Positions 24,130 to 33,505 of a DNA stretch of 44,693 nt are shown here, piece by piece. Position 1 is the first letter of the stretch; every line of letters begins with the position of its first letter. Made by a program: the position numbers and the translations under genes. A model generated the notes under the pieces. That model saw only the letters and a list, made by a program, of their open reading frames with translations. It was not told the origin of the DNA and did no database searches. Source of the stretch: a virus; the IMG/VR virus record IMGVR_UViG_3300046674_000228, positions 1-44,693 of that record. One strand, written 5' to 3'.

Positions 24130-24759
24130 GTGGGTACTTATACCATTGCTAACGGAGATACCCTAGGTAGTCTTGCTCGGAAATATCAGACTAGTGTTAG
24201 CGCTCTTGCCAAGGCTAATGGAATTAAGAATCCTAACAGGATTATTGCTGGGAAGACTCTTAATATTCCCAACTATAATAAGGCAGTAACTCAAGCTGCC
24301 CCTGTAGCAACTCCTCAAGCTCCACAAGCCCCTGTAGCTCCGCCTACTCCTTCTCTTGAAGAGTGGTTGGCTGGAGATTCTACTTATAATTCGCAGCAAG
24401 CTGGTTATAACCGTTCCAAGGCTGATTACGAAGCTCAGTATAATCAGCAACAGCAGAATACGAATCGAGACTATGCAATCTCACAACGAGCACTTGATCA
24501 GCAAGGAACTACTGATAGAGATCAGCAACTCAATGACTACGCTGGTCGAGGAATCGTCAACTCTGGAGTCTATGGAACAGCTCTATCGGAATACAATCAG
24601 GGATTCAACACTAAGGTTGCCAATCTCAATCAAGGACTTCAAGATACACTGAACAACCAAAATAACGCTCACACTAATTATCTTCGTCAGCTACAGCTGG
24701 AACAAGATACTGCTAAGCAAGATGCTATCCGACGTCGAGCTCAAAGTTTGGGGATCTAA
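24130..24759 (+). CDS. LysM-domain virion protein, 209 aa
   Basis: GTG start at 24130. Residues about 2-49 are a LysM domain (YTIANGDTLGSLARKYQTS... NGIKNPNRIIAGKTLNIP), which binds N-acetylglucosamine in peptidoglycan. Two motif copies (24299-24308, 24329-24338) encode a Pro/Ala/Gln linker APVATPQAPQAPVAPP. The rest is a long Gln/Asn/Asp/Arg coiled coil. It may anchor the ejection machinery to the cell wall. Confidence 0.85.
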   Translation: MGTYTIANGDTLGSLARKYQTSVSALAKANGIKNPNRIIAGKTLNIPNYNKAVTQAAPVATPQAPQAPVAPPTPSLEEWLAGDSTYNSQQAGYNRSKADYEAQYNQQQQNTNRDYAISQRALDQQGTTDRDQQLNDYAGRGIVNSGVYGTALSEYNQGFNTKVANLNQGLQDTLNNQNNAHTNYLRQLQLEQDTAKQDAIRRRAQSLGI

Positions 24760-26309
24760 TGGCTGATGACGATCTCCTGTCGCGTCTTAAGCATTTCTTG
24801 TTTGATAATCCTAAGGGCAAAGATAGTACTGTAGCTAATGCTAACGCATTTGTTAAGTCTGATCAGGCAGCTAAGAAGGCTATTGCGAGTAGCACTAGTC
24901 CTTTTAGAAACCCTAATCAGTCAACTACGGCTGGTATGAATACTAATGGGGGAGTGGGTAATAGTCCTTATGGTCCTCCTTCTGGTGTAAGTTCTTCGGG
25001 TTCTCAATTTCCAGGAATGTTTAACAACCCTGCTACAGGGGACTCACGAAACATTAATGAAGCCATGGGGATCCTTAACAATCCCTATGTAACTACTCCT
25101 TCAGCACAAAGCAAGGCTAGTTCTACGCTACAGGGCTATGGACTTAGTTCTGGCCCTAATTTTCCTGAACAGTCTCCTTATGAGAAGCTTGCTGAACAAC
25201 TTGCTACTCAGATTCAAGGGATTCAGTCACAAGCTACTCCACTGGATAAGCTTCGTGAAATGGCTCAAGGACAGGTTAATTCTCAGTACGATCCTGTTAT
25301 TTCCGCGCTACAGGGGGAAATGGGTCGTACTCAGGATCGAGCTGGAACTAACCAAGCTGATGCTAGAAATATGTACAATGCCTTGGGCAGTAACATGGAA
25401 TCCGAAATTCCAGGCATGCAACAACAGAATCAAGCTGCTCAGGATCAGTCTACTCAGCAATATAATGATGCAGCAGCTAAGATGCAGCAAGGTTATCAAT
25501 CTCAGGCTGCACAACAGCAGGCTATTATGAGTCGTCTTGGTATTGAAGCTGCTACAGGGGATCCAAGAGTTCAACAGACAGCTAATGATCAGCAGTATTT
25601 CCAGAACCAGAATTCTACTGATGCACAACATCAGCGAGATATGCTGGCTCAGATTGGTGCTGCTGATCAGGGATTTCAACAGAACATGGCATCTAATAGT
25701 CGACTAGCAGGAGAAAACACTGCTCAGGATATTGGACGTCAGTTGGAACAGTATCTTGGTCAGGCTGGAGATAAGCTAACTGGTCTTCAGCAGCAGAAGG
25801 GTATGGATTTTACTAACGTTCTTAATCAACTTCAGCAGCAGGATACTCAGAACGTTCAGACTCAGAGTAATAACGCTTTTAATCAGGCCATGGCTATGAA
25901 CAATTTCCAGCTGAATGCTATGAACTCTGGTAATCAGCAGACTAATTCTGAGAATGAACTTGCCCTTAAGCTACAGGAGTTGCAGCAGAAGATTGCTGGT
26001 GACTCTAGTGCTATGGGTAAGACTTCCGGTATGAGTGGAGTCTCTAACTTCCTCGGTCAGCAGTACGGCCAGGATGTTAACAAGGCTTCTCAGCTGGAAA
26101 ATATCCTTGGCCAGGTACTAAATAGCCCTGATGTTGTTAAGGGTAAGGTTAGTGGCGGTAAGGTCAATGGTATGGATACTATGGTTGACATGACACCCGA
26201 ATACGTCATGCAGCAACTTAGGAATCTTGCCCAACAGCAGGGTATTCAGGGTGGAGATATTAACAACTTGATGGATGCTTACCTTGCTTACAAGGGACAA
26301 CTTCGTTAG
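24759..26309 (+). CDS. Gln-rich internal virion protein, 516 aa
   Basis: ATG at 24759 overlapping the previous stop. Low-complexity Gln/Asn/Ser-rich, mainly helical with extensive coiled-coil heptads in the middle, and no membrane segment. The location between the LysM protein and the 1441-residue protein fits an internal core or ejection protein. Motif copies in antisense orientation at 25032 (ATGDS), 25307 (LQGEM) and 25551 (ATGDP), all in variable linkers. Confidence 0.65.
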   Translation: MADDDLLSRLKHFLFDNPKGKDSTVANANAFVKSDQAAKKAIASSTSPFRNPNQSTTAGMNTNGGVGNSPYGPPSGVSSSGSQFPGMFNNPATGDSRNINEAMGILNNPYVTTPSAQSKASSTLQGYGLSSGPNFPEQSPYEKLAEQLATQIQGIQSQATPLDKLREMAQGQVNSQYDPVISALQGEMGRTQDRAGTNQADARNMYNALGSNMESEIPGMQQQNQAAQDQSTQQYNDAAAKMQQGYQSQAAQQQAIMSRLGIEAATGDPRVQQTANDQQYFQNQNSTDAQHQRDMLAQIGAADQGFQQNMASNSRLAGENTAQDIGRQLEQYLGQAGDKLTGLQQQKGMDFTNVLNQLQQQDTQNVQTQSNNAFNQAMAMNNFQLNAMNSGNQQTNSENELALKLQELQQKIAGDSSAMGKTSGMSGVSNFLGQQYGQDVNKASQLENILGQVLNSPDVVKGKVSGGKVNGMDTMVDMTPEYVMQQLRNLAQQQGIQGGDINNLMDAYLAYKGQLR

Positions 26310-26320
26310 GAAGTAATGAC

Positions 26321-29300
26321 ATGCTCGGAGGTTTCCAGCCTTTGGATTTGTCATTCCTTAAGGGGCGCCAGCTTGATTCAACTAAGCTTGGCGCCCTTTC
26401 TGGTTCGACTACTCCAGATCTTAAGACCATTGCTCAAACTATCAGTTCCGGAACTAACTGGGAACAAATCAAGAAGAACCTTGATGCAGCTAAAGAAGCA
26501 TCTCCTCAGGAACCTACTTTCTGGGGTGGTCTTATGGACTTCCTTAGTTCTGGAAACTATGCCGTTGCTAATGCTATAGATGAAGGTATTGACGGAAACA
26601 ACGCAGATAAGAATGATAGTGTAGCGTCTTCTATTCTCAAGTCAGCAGAAGGTGCTGGAAAGGGGGCTCTTAAGGGGCTCTGGACGGGCCTCTCCAGCGG
26701 TGTGTCGGCTATGACGGGTACTAACGACGACGTCGCACGCAGTCAAATGGATAAGACTAGGTTTTCAGATCTTATCCAGAAGCACACTCCTCTTGGTATT
26801 AGGGTTAATCCTAATACAGGGGAATTTTACACTAACGATGACCCTACCCATATTCTTACTGAAAGTGATGCTAAGAAGCACGCTATTGGTTCTGGACTTA
26901 TCGGTATGGTGGGGGATATTGCTTTCGATCCACTGACCTATTTCGGTGGGGGATTGATTCCTAAGATCAATCGAGCTGGTAAGGCAGCTTCGACCTTGGG
27001 TGAAAGTCTCGCTGAACTTCCTAAGATTCCTGAAGAGTTTGTTAATCTTAAGGATGTTAAGGGATTTGGCAAGACTGATATTCCGGTCGGCCTCAACGCT
27101 ATGCCTAAGATTGAGTCGACTGTTAATACTGCTACAGGTGTTATTCCTACTATGACTAAGGGGACTAAGTTCGAAGCCCCTGTAGCGAATAACAGTGACC
27201 CTTTTGCCTCACTTCTAGATGAAATGATGGGTAGTGGGGAACTTAGTGCTGCAAAGAATATAGGAGATATTCCTAAGGGTCCTAAGGTAACTCCTGTCCC
27301 ACTTCCTACTCCTAAGGAAATTACTGCTGAAAATGCAGCGGGAGACGCTCTACTAACTAATCCTGAGATTCAACACAAGCTTGCATCGAAGATTGGTCAG
27401 TTTGTTGCTGTAGGACCTGATGCTAAGAACGTAGTTAAGAATGTCATGGGTTGGCTTAATTCTAAGCACAGCGGCTTGGAATTTCCTAATGTAGTTTCTT
27501 ATATGGAGAAGCTACGTCAACAGGCTGATCCTAAGTTCTTCGCTCTTATGCAGCGTAATCCTGAGTTCCGTAAGCGTGTTCTTGACGGAATTCACAGTGC
27601 TGTTAAGGCTGATGTTGCTTCTAGTACTTTGGGTAAGAGTAAGGCTGCCCGAGAAGCTAAGGAAGTTCTTAACGCTGCTGCTCCTGTTAAGTCTGCTAAA
27701 GAAATCATTGAAGATATTGCTAAGGGAACTGATGACGCTGCTTATGCAGGTAAGCTAGCATCTCTCCTTAGTAAGCAAGATGCCGGTATTTTCAAGGGTG
27801 TTGTTGATGATTTCAATGATGTCATTAACACTGGTATTTTTAAGACTGCTAGAGATCCTGAAGCTCTTGCTAAGGCTGTAAAGAACGGGATCAATGTTAA
27901 GTGGTCTGGTCCTACTCAGGTAAACGTATGGGATAAAATTCTTCACCGTCTTGGTCAATCTGGTCAGGCTAAGTATTTTACTAAGTCTAGGTATACTAAG
28001 GCGCTACAGATGCTTCGCGCATTTGAAGACCACTACGTAGCTCTTGGTCACAGTCCTATGTCTGGATTTAAAGCTGCGCACTCTGTTCCTTTGAGGCTTA
28101 GTGATGTAATCAGCCACATCGGCCTCGATAATTTTGTTAAGCACTCAGATCTTATTACGACTGTTCTTCGATCTGCCTTTTCAGGTGGAGAAATGCACAA
28201 TCTTGATAAGCTGATGAAGACTAATCCTGAACTAGCTTCCGCAATCCACAATGGTATTGAGAAGGCTAAGGCTGGATCTGCTATTGCTGAAGCTCCTAAG
28301 GTCGAAGCTGGTATTAATGCTGGTAAGACTACGGCTGAAACTATCCTTGCTGAGAACGTTCTTAGTTCTGCTAAGCAGGCTGAGGTAATTACAGGTGCTC
28401 AGAAGGTAGCTAAGGATATTTCGCTTAATTCTGGTGCTTCTGCTACAGGGGCTAAGGCTGCTGGTAACTGGGTTAAGGATGCACTAGAAGCTAAGGATCC
28501 TGTTGGGGCTGCTATGCAGAGCTCTAAGTTGGATACTATGCAGCAGCTTTCAGGTAAGTTGGATGCTGCATCAATTAACCACAAGTTTTCTAATGCTTCC
28601 AAGGTAACAACAGCTATTTCGAAGCAATTGGGCCCTGTAGCAAGCGTAGCTTCTAAGGTAGGTCCAGCTGCAAAAGTGGGGGAGTGGCTTGGTGCGAGAT
28701 TCAATGCTGCGTATCGCAATGCTGATATGCGTCCTCTTTATCTTCAATATATGGCTTCTGCTAAAGCTACGGTAAGTCTTAGGGCTGCTCAGGTTAACAG
28801 TCTTGTCAGGAAGTATGGCAAGGATGGTGACCTGTGGCATGAAGCTATGCAAACTGCTCAGGGAAATAAGATTGGTGCTACTCCTGAAATTCAAGGGCTA
28901 GCTCAAGAACTTCAGAAAGTTATGGAGGATCTTTTCGGAGGTTCCGGTTTGCGACAGGGGGCTCAACTTGAGCACTCTGTTGTTGGTAGAGCTCAAATTC
29001 TACGCAGGGAACTTAACGATTCCCTTAAGAGATTTGGACTTCCTTACCAATTTACTAACGCCGGAAAATATTCCGATGGTGTTGATTGGATGAAGTCATG
29101 GGAAAGTTGGGATGTTAAGAATCCACTTACCATGATGTATCAGGTTCAGAATGCCGTAGAAACTACTGTACGTACACGAGCTATGTTCGATGAAGTTATT
29201 TCTAGATTTGGTAGCTACACAGCTAAACCTGGATACACTGCAACTATCAGTCCAGCTATGGCTAAGGAATTTCCCTACTTGAAGGGAATTAAGTTTCAAC

Positions 29301-30646
29301 CAGCCATGGCTGAGCAGGCTAACTATTTCCTCAAGGCTTTCAAGGAAATTAACACGCCCAACAGTCATATGATTCAGCAGCTTGAAAACATCATGGGTAA
29401 GTGGAAGTCGTCTGTAACTATCTATCGGCCGGCTCACTACTGGCGTAACCTTGTTGGTGATATTACCTTTAACTGGCTTGCTGATGTTAAGGGAACTAAG
29501 CCTTACAGTATTGCTACTAAGGCTATGCAGTCTCAGAAGGGTAAGTACAGTTGGGAGAATGGCGGACAACTGTCTAATCTGACAGGTCCTGATGCTTTGA
29601 AAAAGGCCATTAGCGGAGCAACAGCTAGTGGACCTTTGGGACGTAACACTGCCTTCACTATGAAGAACGGGCAGAAGGTTACGAATGATATGCTCTATAT
29701 TTCGGCCTTCCAACAGGGAATCCTTCCATCGGCTAGGATCCTTGAAGATCTGCCGGATAAGGTTCCTTCACTGTTGGATAAGGTTCATCTTCCTGGAAAA
29801 CTGGAAGGTAGGGGACAAGCACTAGCTCATAATGTTCATGAGCAACGAGACCACTTTACTCGACTTGCTCACTATGCAGATGCATTGATGAAGTCTGGTA
29901 AGTCTTTTGAACAAGCTTCTGCTGATGCTGCGGCAATTGTACGTAAGTGGCACCCTGATGGCATGGATCTAACTAAATTTGAGAAGCGGCTTCGTATCCC
30001 GTTCCCATTTTACAGTTGGACTCGTAAGGCTATTCCCCTTGCTGTGGAATCTGTTTACACAAATCCCGGTAAGGTCATGTTGTACCCGAAATTGCAGTAC
30101 GGAGTTCAAAGTTCGATTCTGGGTGGGGCTTCGGGTAACTCGATGGCTGATCCCTTCCCAGAAGGGCAATTGTGGCCCGACTGGATGCGTGAAAAGGGCA
30201 TCGGCCCGCTCTGGGGAGAGCCCGGAGATTTCAGTTTTATTAACCCTTCTAACCCAATTCAGGACCTTGCAGCTCAGTTTGGTAATGTTCCGCAGATGCT
30301 AGGTAATGGTTTTTCGCCACAGGGTATTGGTGGATTGGCCACTATGGTTAATCCTGCTGCTAAAATTCCTGCGGAGATGATGACCGGAACTAACTTCATG
30401 ACTCAAGCTCCTATTAAGGACTGGACTCAATACCTAACTAGCCAGATCCCTGGTATTTCAGATTTGTCTAGAGCTTCTAATGTGGATTTGGGAGGATCAT
30501 CCCCTGTAGCAAGTACCGAAGGTTTCGGAAACATGGAAGCCATCATTAATTACCTGACAGCTGCTGGACTTAAGCAGACTAACGAGAAGGACGCAGTTTC
30601 TGGTCAGTTCGCTCTTAAGGATTATCTAAAGAGGCAAAATGGCTAA
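26321..30646 (+). CDS. Giant internal/ejection protein, 1441 aa
   Basis: The largest protein. The N-terminal 250 residues hold hydrophobic Gly/Ala helices (GAGKGALKGLWTGLSSG; AIGSGLIGMVGDIAFDP), the centre is long and helical with Lys/Ala-rich repeats, and the C-terminus has Trp/Pro-rich segments (FPFYSWTRKAIPLAVESVY). This resembles the large ejected internal proteins of short-tailed phages that form the DNA conduit through the envelope. Motif copies at 27177-27186 (APVANN), 28442-28451 (ATGAK), 28951-28960 (RQGAQ) and 30501-30510 (SPVAST) mark likely linkers. The stop overlaps the next gene by 8 bases. Confidence 0.75.
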   Translation: MLGGFQPLDLSFLKGRQLDSTKLGALSGSTTPDLKTIAQTISSGTNWEQIKKNLDAAKEASPQEPTFWGGLMDFLSSGNYAVANAIDEGIDGNNADKNDSVASSILKSAEGAGKGALKGLWTGLSSGVSAMTGTNDDVARSQMDKTRFSDLIQKHTPLGIRVNPNTGEFYTNDDPTHILTESDAKKHAIGSGLIGMVGDIAFDPLTYFGGGLIPKINRAGKAASTLGESLAELPKIPEEFVNLKDVKGFGKTDIPVGLNAMPKIESTVNTATGVIPTMTKGTKFEAPVANNSDPFASLLDEMMGSGELSAAKNIGDIPKGPKVTPVPLPTPKEITAENAAGDALLTNPEIQHKLASKIGQFVAVGPDAKNVVKNVMGWLNSKHSGLEFPNVVSYMEKLRQQADPKFFALMQRNPEFRKRVLDGIHSAVKADVASSTLGKSKAAREAKEVLNAAAPVKSAKEIIEDIAKGTDDAAYAGKLASLLSKQDAGIFKGVVDDFNDVINTGIFKTARDPEALAKAVKNGINVKWSGPTQVNVWDKILHRLGQSGQAKYFTKSRYTKALQMLRAFEDHYVALGHSPMSGFKAAHSVPLRLSDVISHIGLDNFVKHSDLITTVLRSAFSGGEMHNLDKLMKTNPELASAIHNGIEKAKAGSAIAEAPKVEAGINAGKTTAETILAENVLSSAKQAEVITGAQKVAKDISLNSGASATGAKAAGNWVKDALEAKDPVGAAMQSSKLDTMQQLSGKLDAASINHKFSNASKVTTAISKQLGPVASVASKVGPAAKVGEWLGARFNAAYRNADMRPLYLQYMASAKATVSLRAAQVNSLVRKYGKDGDLWHEAMQTAQGNKIGATPEIQGLAQELQKVMEDLFGGSGLRQGAQLEHSVVGRAQILRRELNDSLKRFGLPYQFTNAGKYSDGVDWMKSWESWDVKNPLTMMYQVQNAVETTVRTRAMFDEVISRFGSYTAKPGYTATISPAMAKEFPYLKGIKFQPAMAEQANYFLKAFKEINTPNSHMIQQLENIMGKWKSSVTIYRPAHYWRNLVGDITFNWLADVKGTKPYSIATKAMQSQKGKYSWENGGQLSNLTGPDALKKAISGATASGPLGRNTAFTMKNGQKVTNDMLYISAFQQGILPSARILEDLPDKVPSLLDKVHLPGKLEGRGQALAHNVHEQRDHFTRLAHYADALMKSGKSFEQASADAAAIVRKWHPDGMDLTKFEKRLRIPFPFYSWTRKAIPLAVESVYTNPGKVMLYPKLQYGVQSSILGGASGNSMADPFPEGQLWPDWMREKGIGPLWGEPGDFSFINPSNPIQDLAAQFGNVPQMLGNGFSPQGIGGLATMVNPAAKIPAEMMTGTNFMTQAPIKDWTQYLTSQIPGISDLSRASNVDLGGSSPVASTEGFGNMEAIINYLTAAGLKQTNEKDAVSGQFALKDYLKRQNG

Positions 30647-31451
30647 TACATTTGCACCTACTATTGTTCCTCAAGGTGGTTCAGATTTTGCGGCTCAATA
30701 TCTAGCCAGGAAAAATGCCGCTGGTAAGTTTGATCAGCTACAGAGGACTAAGAACACTCAAGACGTAGCTACCGATCTTATTGATAAGTCGGCAGGAAAT
30801 ATTGGACTGGATCAGTACGGGCTTGTTAAGGATACTCAAGCACCTAAGCCTGTTGATCTGTCTAATACTTTCAATCTAGCTAACCAGTCTATTACTAAGT
30901 CTGGATCACTAGCGGCTGATGCGGCTAAGGCTAAGAATGATTGGCAAACACTAAAGAAGGCTCAAGATCTAGCAGCTTCTTACAAGGTCGGGGGAGTAAC
31001 ATCCGCTGATACTTCGGGACTAGCTTCTAATAACAGTCCTGGTAACGTTCTGAGTGCTTCTCAAACTAAGGGCAGTCAGGCCGTAGCTCTAGCTCTACAA
31101 GCCTACAACAACAAGACTCCTTACGTATGGGGAGGAAACTCCCTAACTAAAGGAATCGATTGTTCTGGACTCGTGCAGCAGGTTTATAGTCAGATGGGAA
31201 TTAAGGTTCCCAGAACTACCTATGAACAAGCTAAATCCGGAAGTATCGTGAACCTGAATCAGTTGATGCCAGGCGACCTGGTGTTCTATAATACTGGAAG
31301 TAGCGATCCTAATGGGATCGGACAGTATAGCCATGTCGCAATTTATACAGGGAATGGAAACATTGTAGATGCTAGGAATAGTAGAACTGGGATGCAAACT
31401 GGCTCTATCTATAATCCTGGCACTCCCGTATTGGGGGTCCGGCCTTGGTGA
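30639..31451 (+). CDS. NlpC/P60 peptidoglycan hydrolase virion protein, 270 aa
   Basis: The C-terminal domain (about residues 145-270) is an NlpC/P60 (C40) cysteine peptidase with DCSGL (Cys 175) and YSHVAIY (His 232), which cuts peptide stems of peptidoglycan. The N-terminal half is helical and probably binds the ejection complex. Together with the next protein it gives the virion two different wall-cutting activities. Confidence 0.9.
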   Translation: MANTFAPTIVPQGGSDFAAQYLARKNAAGKFDQLQRTKNTQDVATDLIDKSAGNIGLDQYGLVKDTQAPKPVDLSNTFNLANQSITKSGSLAADAAKAKNDWQTLKKAQDLAASYKVGGVTSADTSGLASNNSPGNVLSASQTKGSQAVALALQAYNNKTPYVWGGNSLTKGIDCSGLVQQVYSQMGIKVPRTTYEQAKSGSIVNLNQLMPGDLVFYNTGSSDPNGIGQYSHVAIYTGNGNIVDARNSRTGMQTGSIYNPGTPVLGVRPW

Positions 31452-31990
31452 GCCTCGATTTCAACGAGGAACTAAGAAAGATTACTAATCAGGGTAGCTA
31501 TAATGTAGCTCCAAAGTTGCCAGCCCCTGTAGCAACAAATAACAAAGCCGCCCCTGTAGCAAAGTTGCCTTCATCCTCCCTTGCTACAGGGGCCTCCAAT
31601 CTAACTTCATCTCAATCTAGTTCTGACCTAACTAGACTGATGAATGCTATTCGAGGCCAGGAATCTAACAATAATTACCAGGCTAGGAACAAAGACTCAG
31701 GAGCACTAGGCGCCTACCAGGTAATGCCTTTTAATCTTTCTGGGTGGGGAAAAGAAGCAGTTGGACATGCAGTAACTCCAGAAGAGTTCATGTCTAATTC
31801 TTCACTGCAAGACCAAATAGCTCAGTACAAACTTAATCAATATTTGCAACAATATGGAGCAGCCGGAGCCGCAGCAGCCTGGTATGGCGGTCCTGGTTCT
31901 GTAGCTCACATGGATGATAACAAGCCACAGGCAGGGGGGTATCCTTCTATGCGGGCTTATTATGAAGCCATTCTAAGGAGGATGGGTTGA
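31448..31990 (+). CDS. Lytic transglycosylase-like virion protein, 180 aa
   Basis: GTG at 31448 overlaps the previous TGA (GTGA); a TTG at 31445 is an alternative. After a linker made of three motif copies (31524, 31551, 31583; PAPVATNNKAAPVAK and LATGAS) comes an SLT-type domain: IRGQESNNNYQARNKDSGALGAYQVMP, with Glu 72 as the probable catalytic acid, and AAAAWYGGPG. It would cleave glycan strands, complementing the C40 peptidase. Confidence 0.8.
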   Translation: MSLDFNEELRKITNQGSYNVAPKLPAPVATNNKAAPVAKLPSSSLATGASNLTSSQSSSDLTRLMNAIRGQESNNNYQARNKDSGALGAYQVMPFNLSGWGKEAVGHAVTPEEFMSNSSLQDQIAQYKLNQYLQQYGAAGAAAAWYGGPGSVAHMDDNKPQAGGYPSMRAYYEAILRRMG

Positions 31991-32271
31991 GCCCTAGGCC
32001 GTTTGATATTATTCCGGAAGATATTCCGGGAGTCCTAAGTTACCTCAATACAATGGTGGTTAAGATGGATGAAATTCAGAAGGATCACGAAATTGATACT
32101 GGTGAGCTTAAGGCTGATTTTAAGGAATTTAAGGACGAGATGCGAGCTGAGCTTAATGTAGTGAAGGGCATGGTAACTAGTTTTCAGAACAAGGTTTTTG
32201 GTGTTCTTATTACTATCGTTGTTGCAATCGCCGGTCGTTATGGCCTCGATCTTAGTGGAGTTCTTCAGTGA
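31987..32271 (+). CDS. Holin-like membrane protein, 94 aa
   Basis: TTG start at 31987, overlapping the previous TGA. An N-terminal coiled coil (ELKADFKEFKDEMRAELNVV) precedes one C-terminal membrane helix (residues about 73-88, VFGVLITIVVAIAGRYG). This matches the XhlA-type holin layout and it lies directly before the endolysin, which it overlaps by 4 bases. It would permeabilise the membrane to release the endolysin. Confidence 0.7.
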   Translation: MSPRPFDIIPEDIPGVLSYLNTMVVKMDEIQKDHEIDTGELKADFKEFKDEMRAELNVVKGMVTSFQNKVFGVLITIVVAIAGRYGLDLSGVLQ

Positions 32272-33035
32272 CGCTTAGTCTTCAGACTGTTAAGGATACT
32301 GCCAACTCTCAGGTTGGTGTTCATGAGTCTTTTAGTGGTGGACACTGGGATAATGGTCAGAAGTATTCTGATGAGGTTCCAGGTCTTGAATGGTCGGATT
32401 TTAAGGCTTGGTGTGCAACTTTTGCTAGTTGGGTTTTCCTGAAGTCTCATGGAACTCCCAATGTAGATTTTCCAGTCACTGCAACTGTCTTTGATGCTAT
32501 GAATTGGTATAAGTCTAAGGGTCGTTGGTCTGAGTATCCGGCTATCGGTGCTCAGGTTATTTATGGTGTTAATGGTAATGCCCACACTGGTATTGTTATC
32601 AGTTATGATGATAACTATATTTACACTGTTGAGGGCAACACTAATGACAATGGTTCAGTAGAGGGTGATGGAGTCTATAAGAAGACTCGTGCTCGCCGTG
32701 ATGATTTTGTTCACGGTTACGGGTACCCTTTCTATCCGGAAGGTATTACTTCTGCTGATCCCGCTTGGAATAAGAGCGTACCTACTGTGACTCCGTTCCC
32801 TGGTAAGGATTATTTCAAGGTCGGTCAGTCTAACAAGTACGTTCTTGATCTGGATAACTGCCTTGTTCGTAAGGGTTACACTCGTTTTAACGATGGTAAT
32901 GGTTACCAGCCTAGTACTTATTATTCTGAATACACCAGGCTTAATGTTCAGGCTTTCCAACGTGCTCAGGGTTGGTCTGGTTCTGATGCAGATGGATTCC
33001 CCGGAGCTGAGACGTGGCGTCGTCTGCACCTTTAA
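32268..33035 (+). CDS. Endolysin: CHAP amidase plus peptidoglycan-binding domain, 255 aa
   Basis: GTG start at 32268. The N-terminal CHAP domain has the catalytic Cys in KAWCATFASW (about residue 49) and His in NGNAHTGIVIS (about 106). From residue about 185 a peptidoglycan-binding domain follows (NVQAFQRAQGWSGSDADGFPGAETWRRL). It degrades the host cell wall for burst. Located after the holin candidate and before the WhiB promoter. Confidence 0.9.
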   Translation: MTLSLQTVKDTANSQVGVHESFSGGHWDNGQKYSDEVPGLEWSDFKAWCATFASWVFLKSHGTPNVDFPVTATVFDAMNWYKSKGRWSEYPAIGAQVIYGVNGNAHTGIVISYDDNYIYTVEGNTNDNGSVEGDGVYKKTRARRDDFVHGYGYPFYPEGITSADPAWNKSVPTVTPFPGKDYFKVGQSNKYVLDLDNCLVRKGYTRFNDGNGYQPSTYYSEYTRLNVQAFQRAQGWSGSDADGFPGAETWRRLHL

Positions 33036-33150
33036 AATTGGTTGACAAACCGCTTAAACTCCAGTCGACTGTTTCGATTGTTGCAACTTGGTCAAGGCGT
33101 ATTTTGCCTAGGTAGTTGACTCTACGGCTTGACAGGCATAGTCTGTATCC
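33036..33150 (+). other. Intergenic promoter segment before WhiB gene
   Basis: Contains the WhiB promoter (33116-33144) and an earlier TTGACA at 33043-33048 without a matching -10 box. No strong terminator is visible after the endolysin gene, so late readthrough into the WhiB gene is possible. Confidence 0.4.
33116..33144 (+). promoter_or_regulatory. Sigma-70-type promoter, WhiB gene, probably leaderless
   Basis: TTGACT (33116-33121), 17-base spacer, TAGTCT (33139-33144). The expected start of transcription, about 7 bases after the -10 box, coincides with the A of the ATG at 33151, and there is no ribosome-binding site. Actinobacteria translate many leaderless mRNAs. Confidence 0.65.
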
Positions 33151-33459
33151 ATGAAGGCGACACCACACCCCTTCGCTTGGCAGTCGAAGGCAAAGTGTCG
33201 GAACTCTTCTACGTCTATTTTCTTTGATGACGAAGATGGTTCTAATCACTCTCGCGACAGATACAAAGCAATTTGTAATTCGTGCCCGGTCCGGCCGAAC
33301 TGTCTCGAAACTGCCATAATATACAACTTTGATGGAGTCTGGGGAGGACTTGAGGCCCGGGAGCGGCGCGAGTTGTATTCAAAAGAATATCGTGAGCAGC
33401 TTGTTGAAGAGTTGGACGAAATAGGCGACTACGTTCATCTCGATCACAACGCAGCTTAA
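33151..33459 (+). CDS. WhiB-family iron-sulfur transcription factor, 102 aa
   Basis: Four conserved cysteines at 16, 42, 45 and 51 in the CxxC-x5-C arrangement that holds a 4Fe-4S cluster, and the GVWGGLEARERR motif (residues 62-73). WhiB proteins occur only in actinobacteria and their phages; phage copies can interfere with host sigma factor or division control. It has its own promoter and ends just before a bidirectional terminator. Confidence 0.95.
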   Translation: MKATPHPFAWQSKAKCRNSSTSIFFDDEDGSNHSRDRYKAICNSCPVRPNCLETAIIYNFDGVWGGLEARERRELYSKEYREQLVEELDEIGDYVHLDHNAA

Positions 33460-33464
33460 CGCAG

Positions 33465-33501
33465 AGAAGCCCCGAATCATTATGGTTGATTCGGGGCTTC
33501 T
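33465..33501. terminator. Bidirectional terminator between converging blocks
   Basis: A 15-bp stem (33465-33479 with 33487-33501; GAAGCCCCGAATCA and complement) with a 7-base loop. T-rich bases follow on the plus strand (TTCGTTTATT). It lies between the WhiB gene and the right-arm early genes, which are read towards it. Confidence 0.85.
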
Positions 33502-33505
33502 TCGT

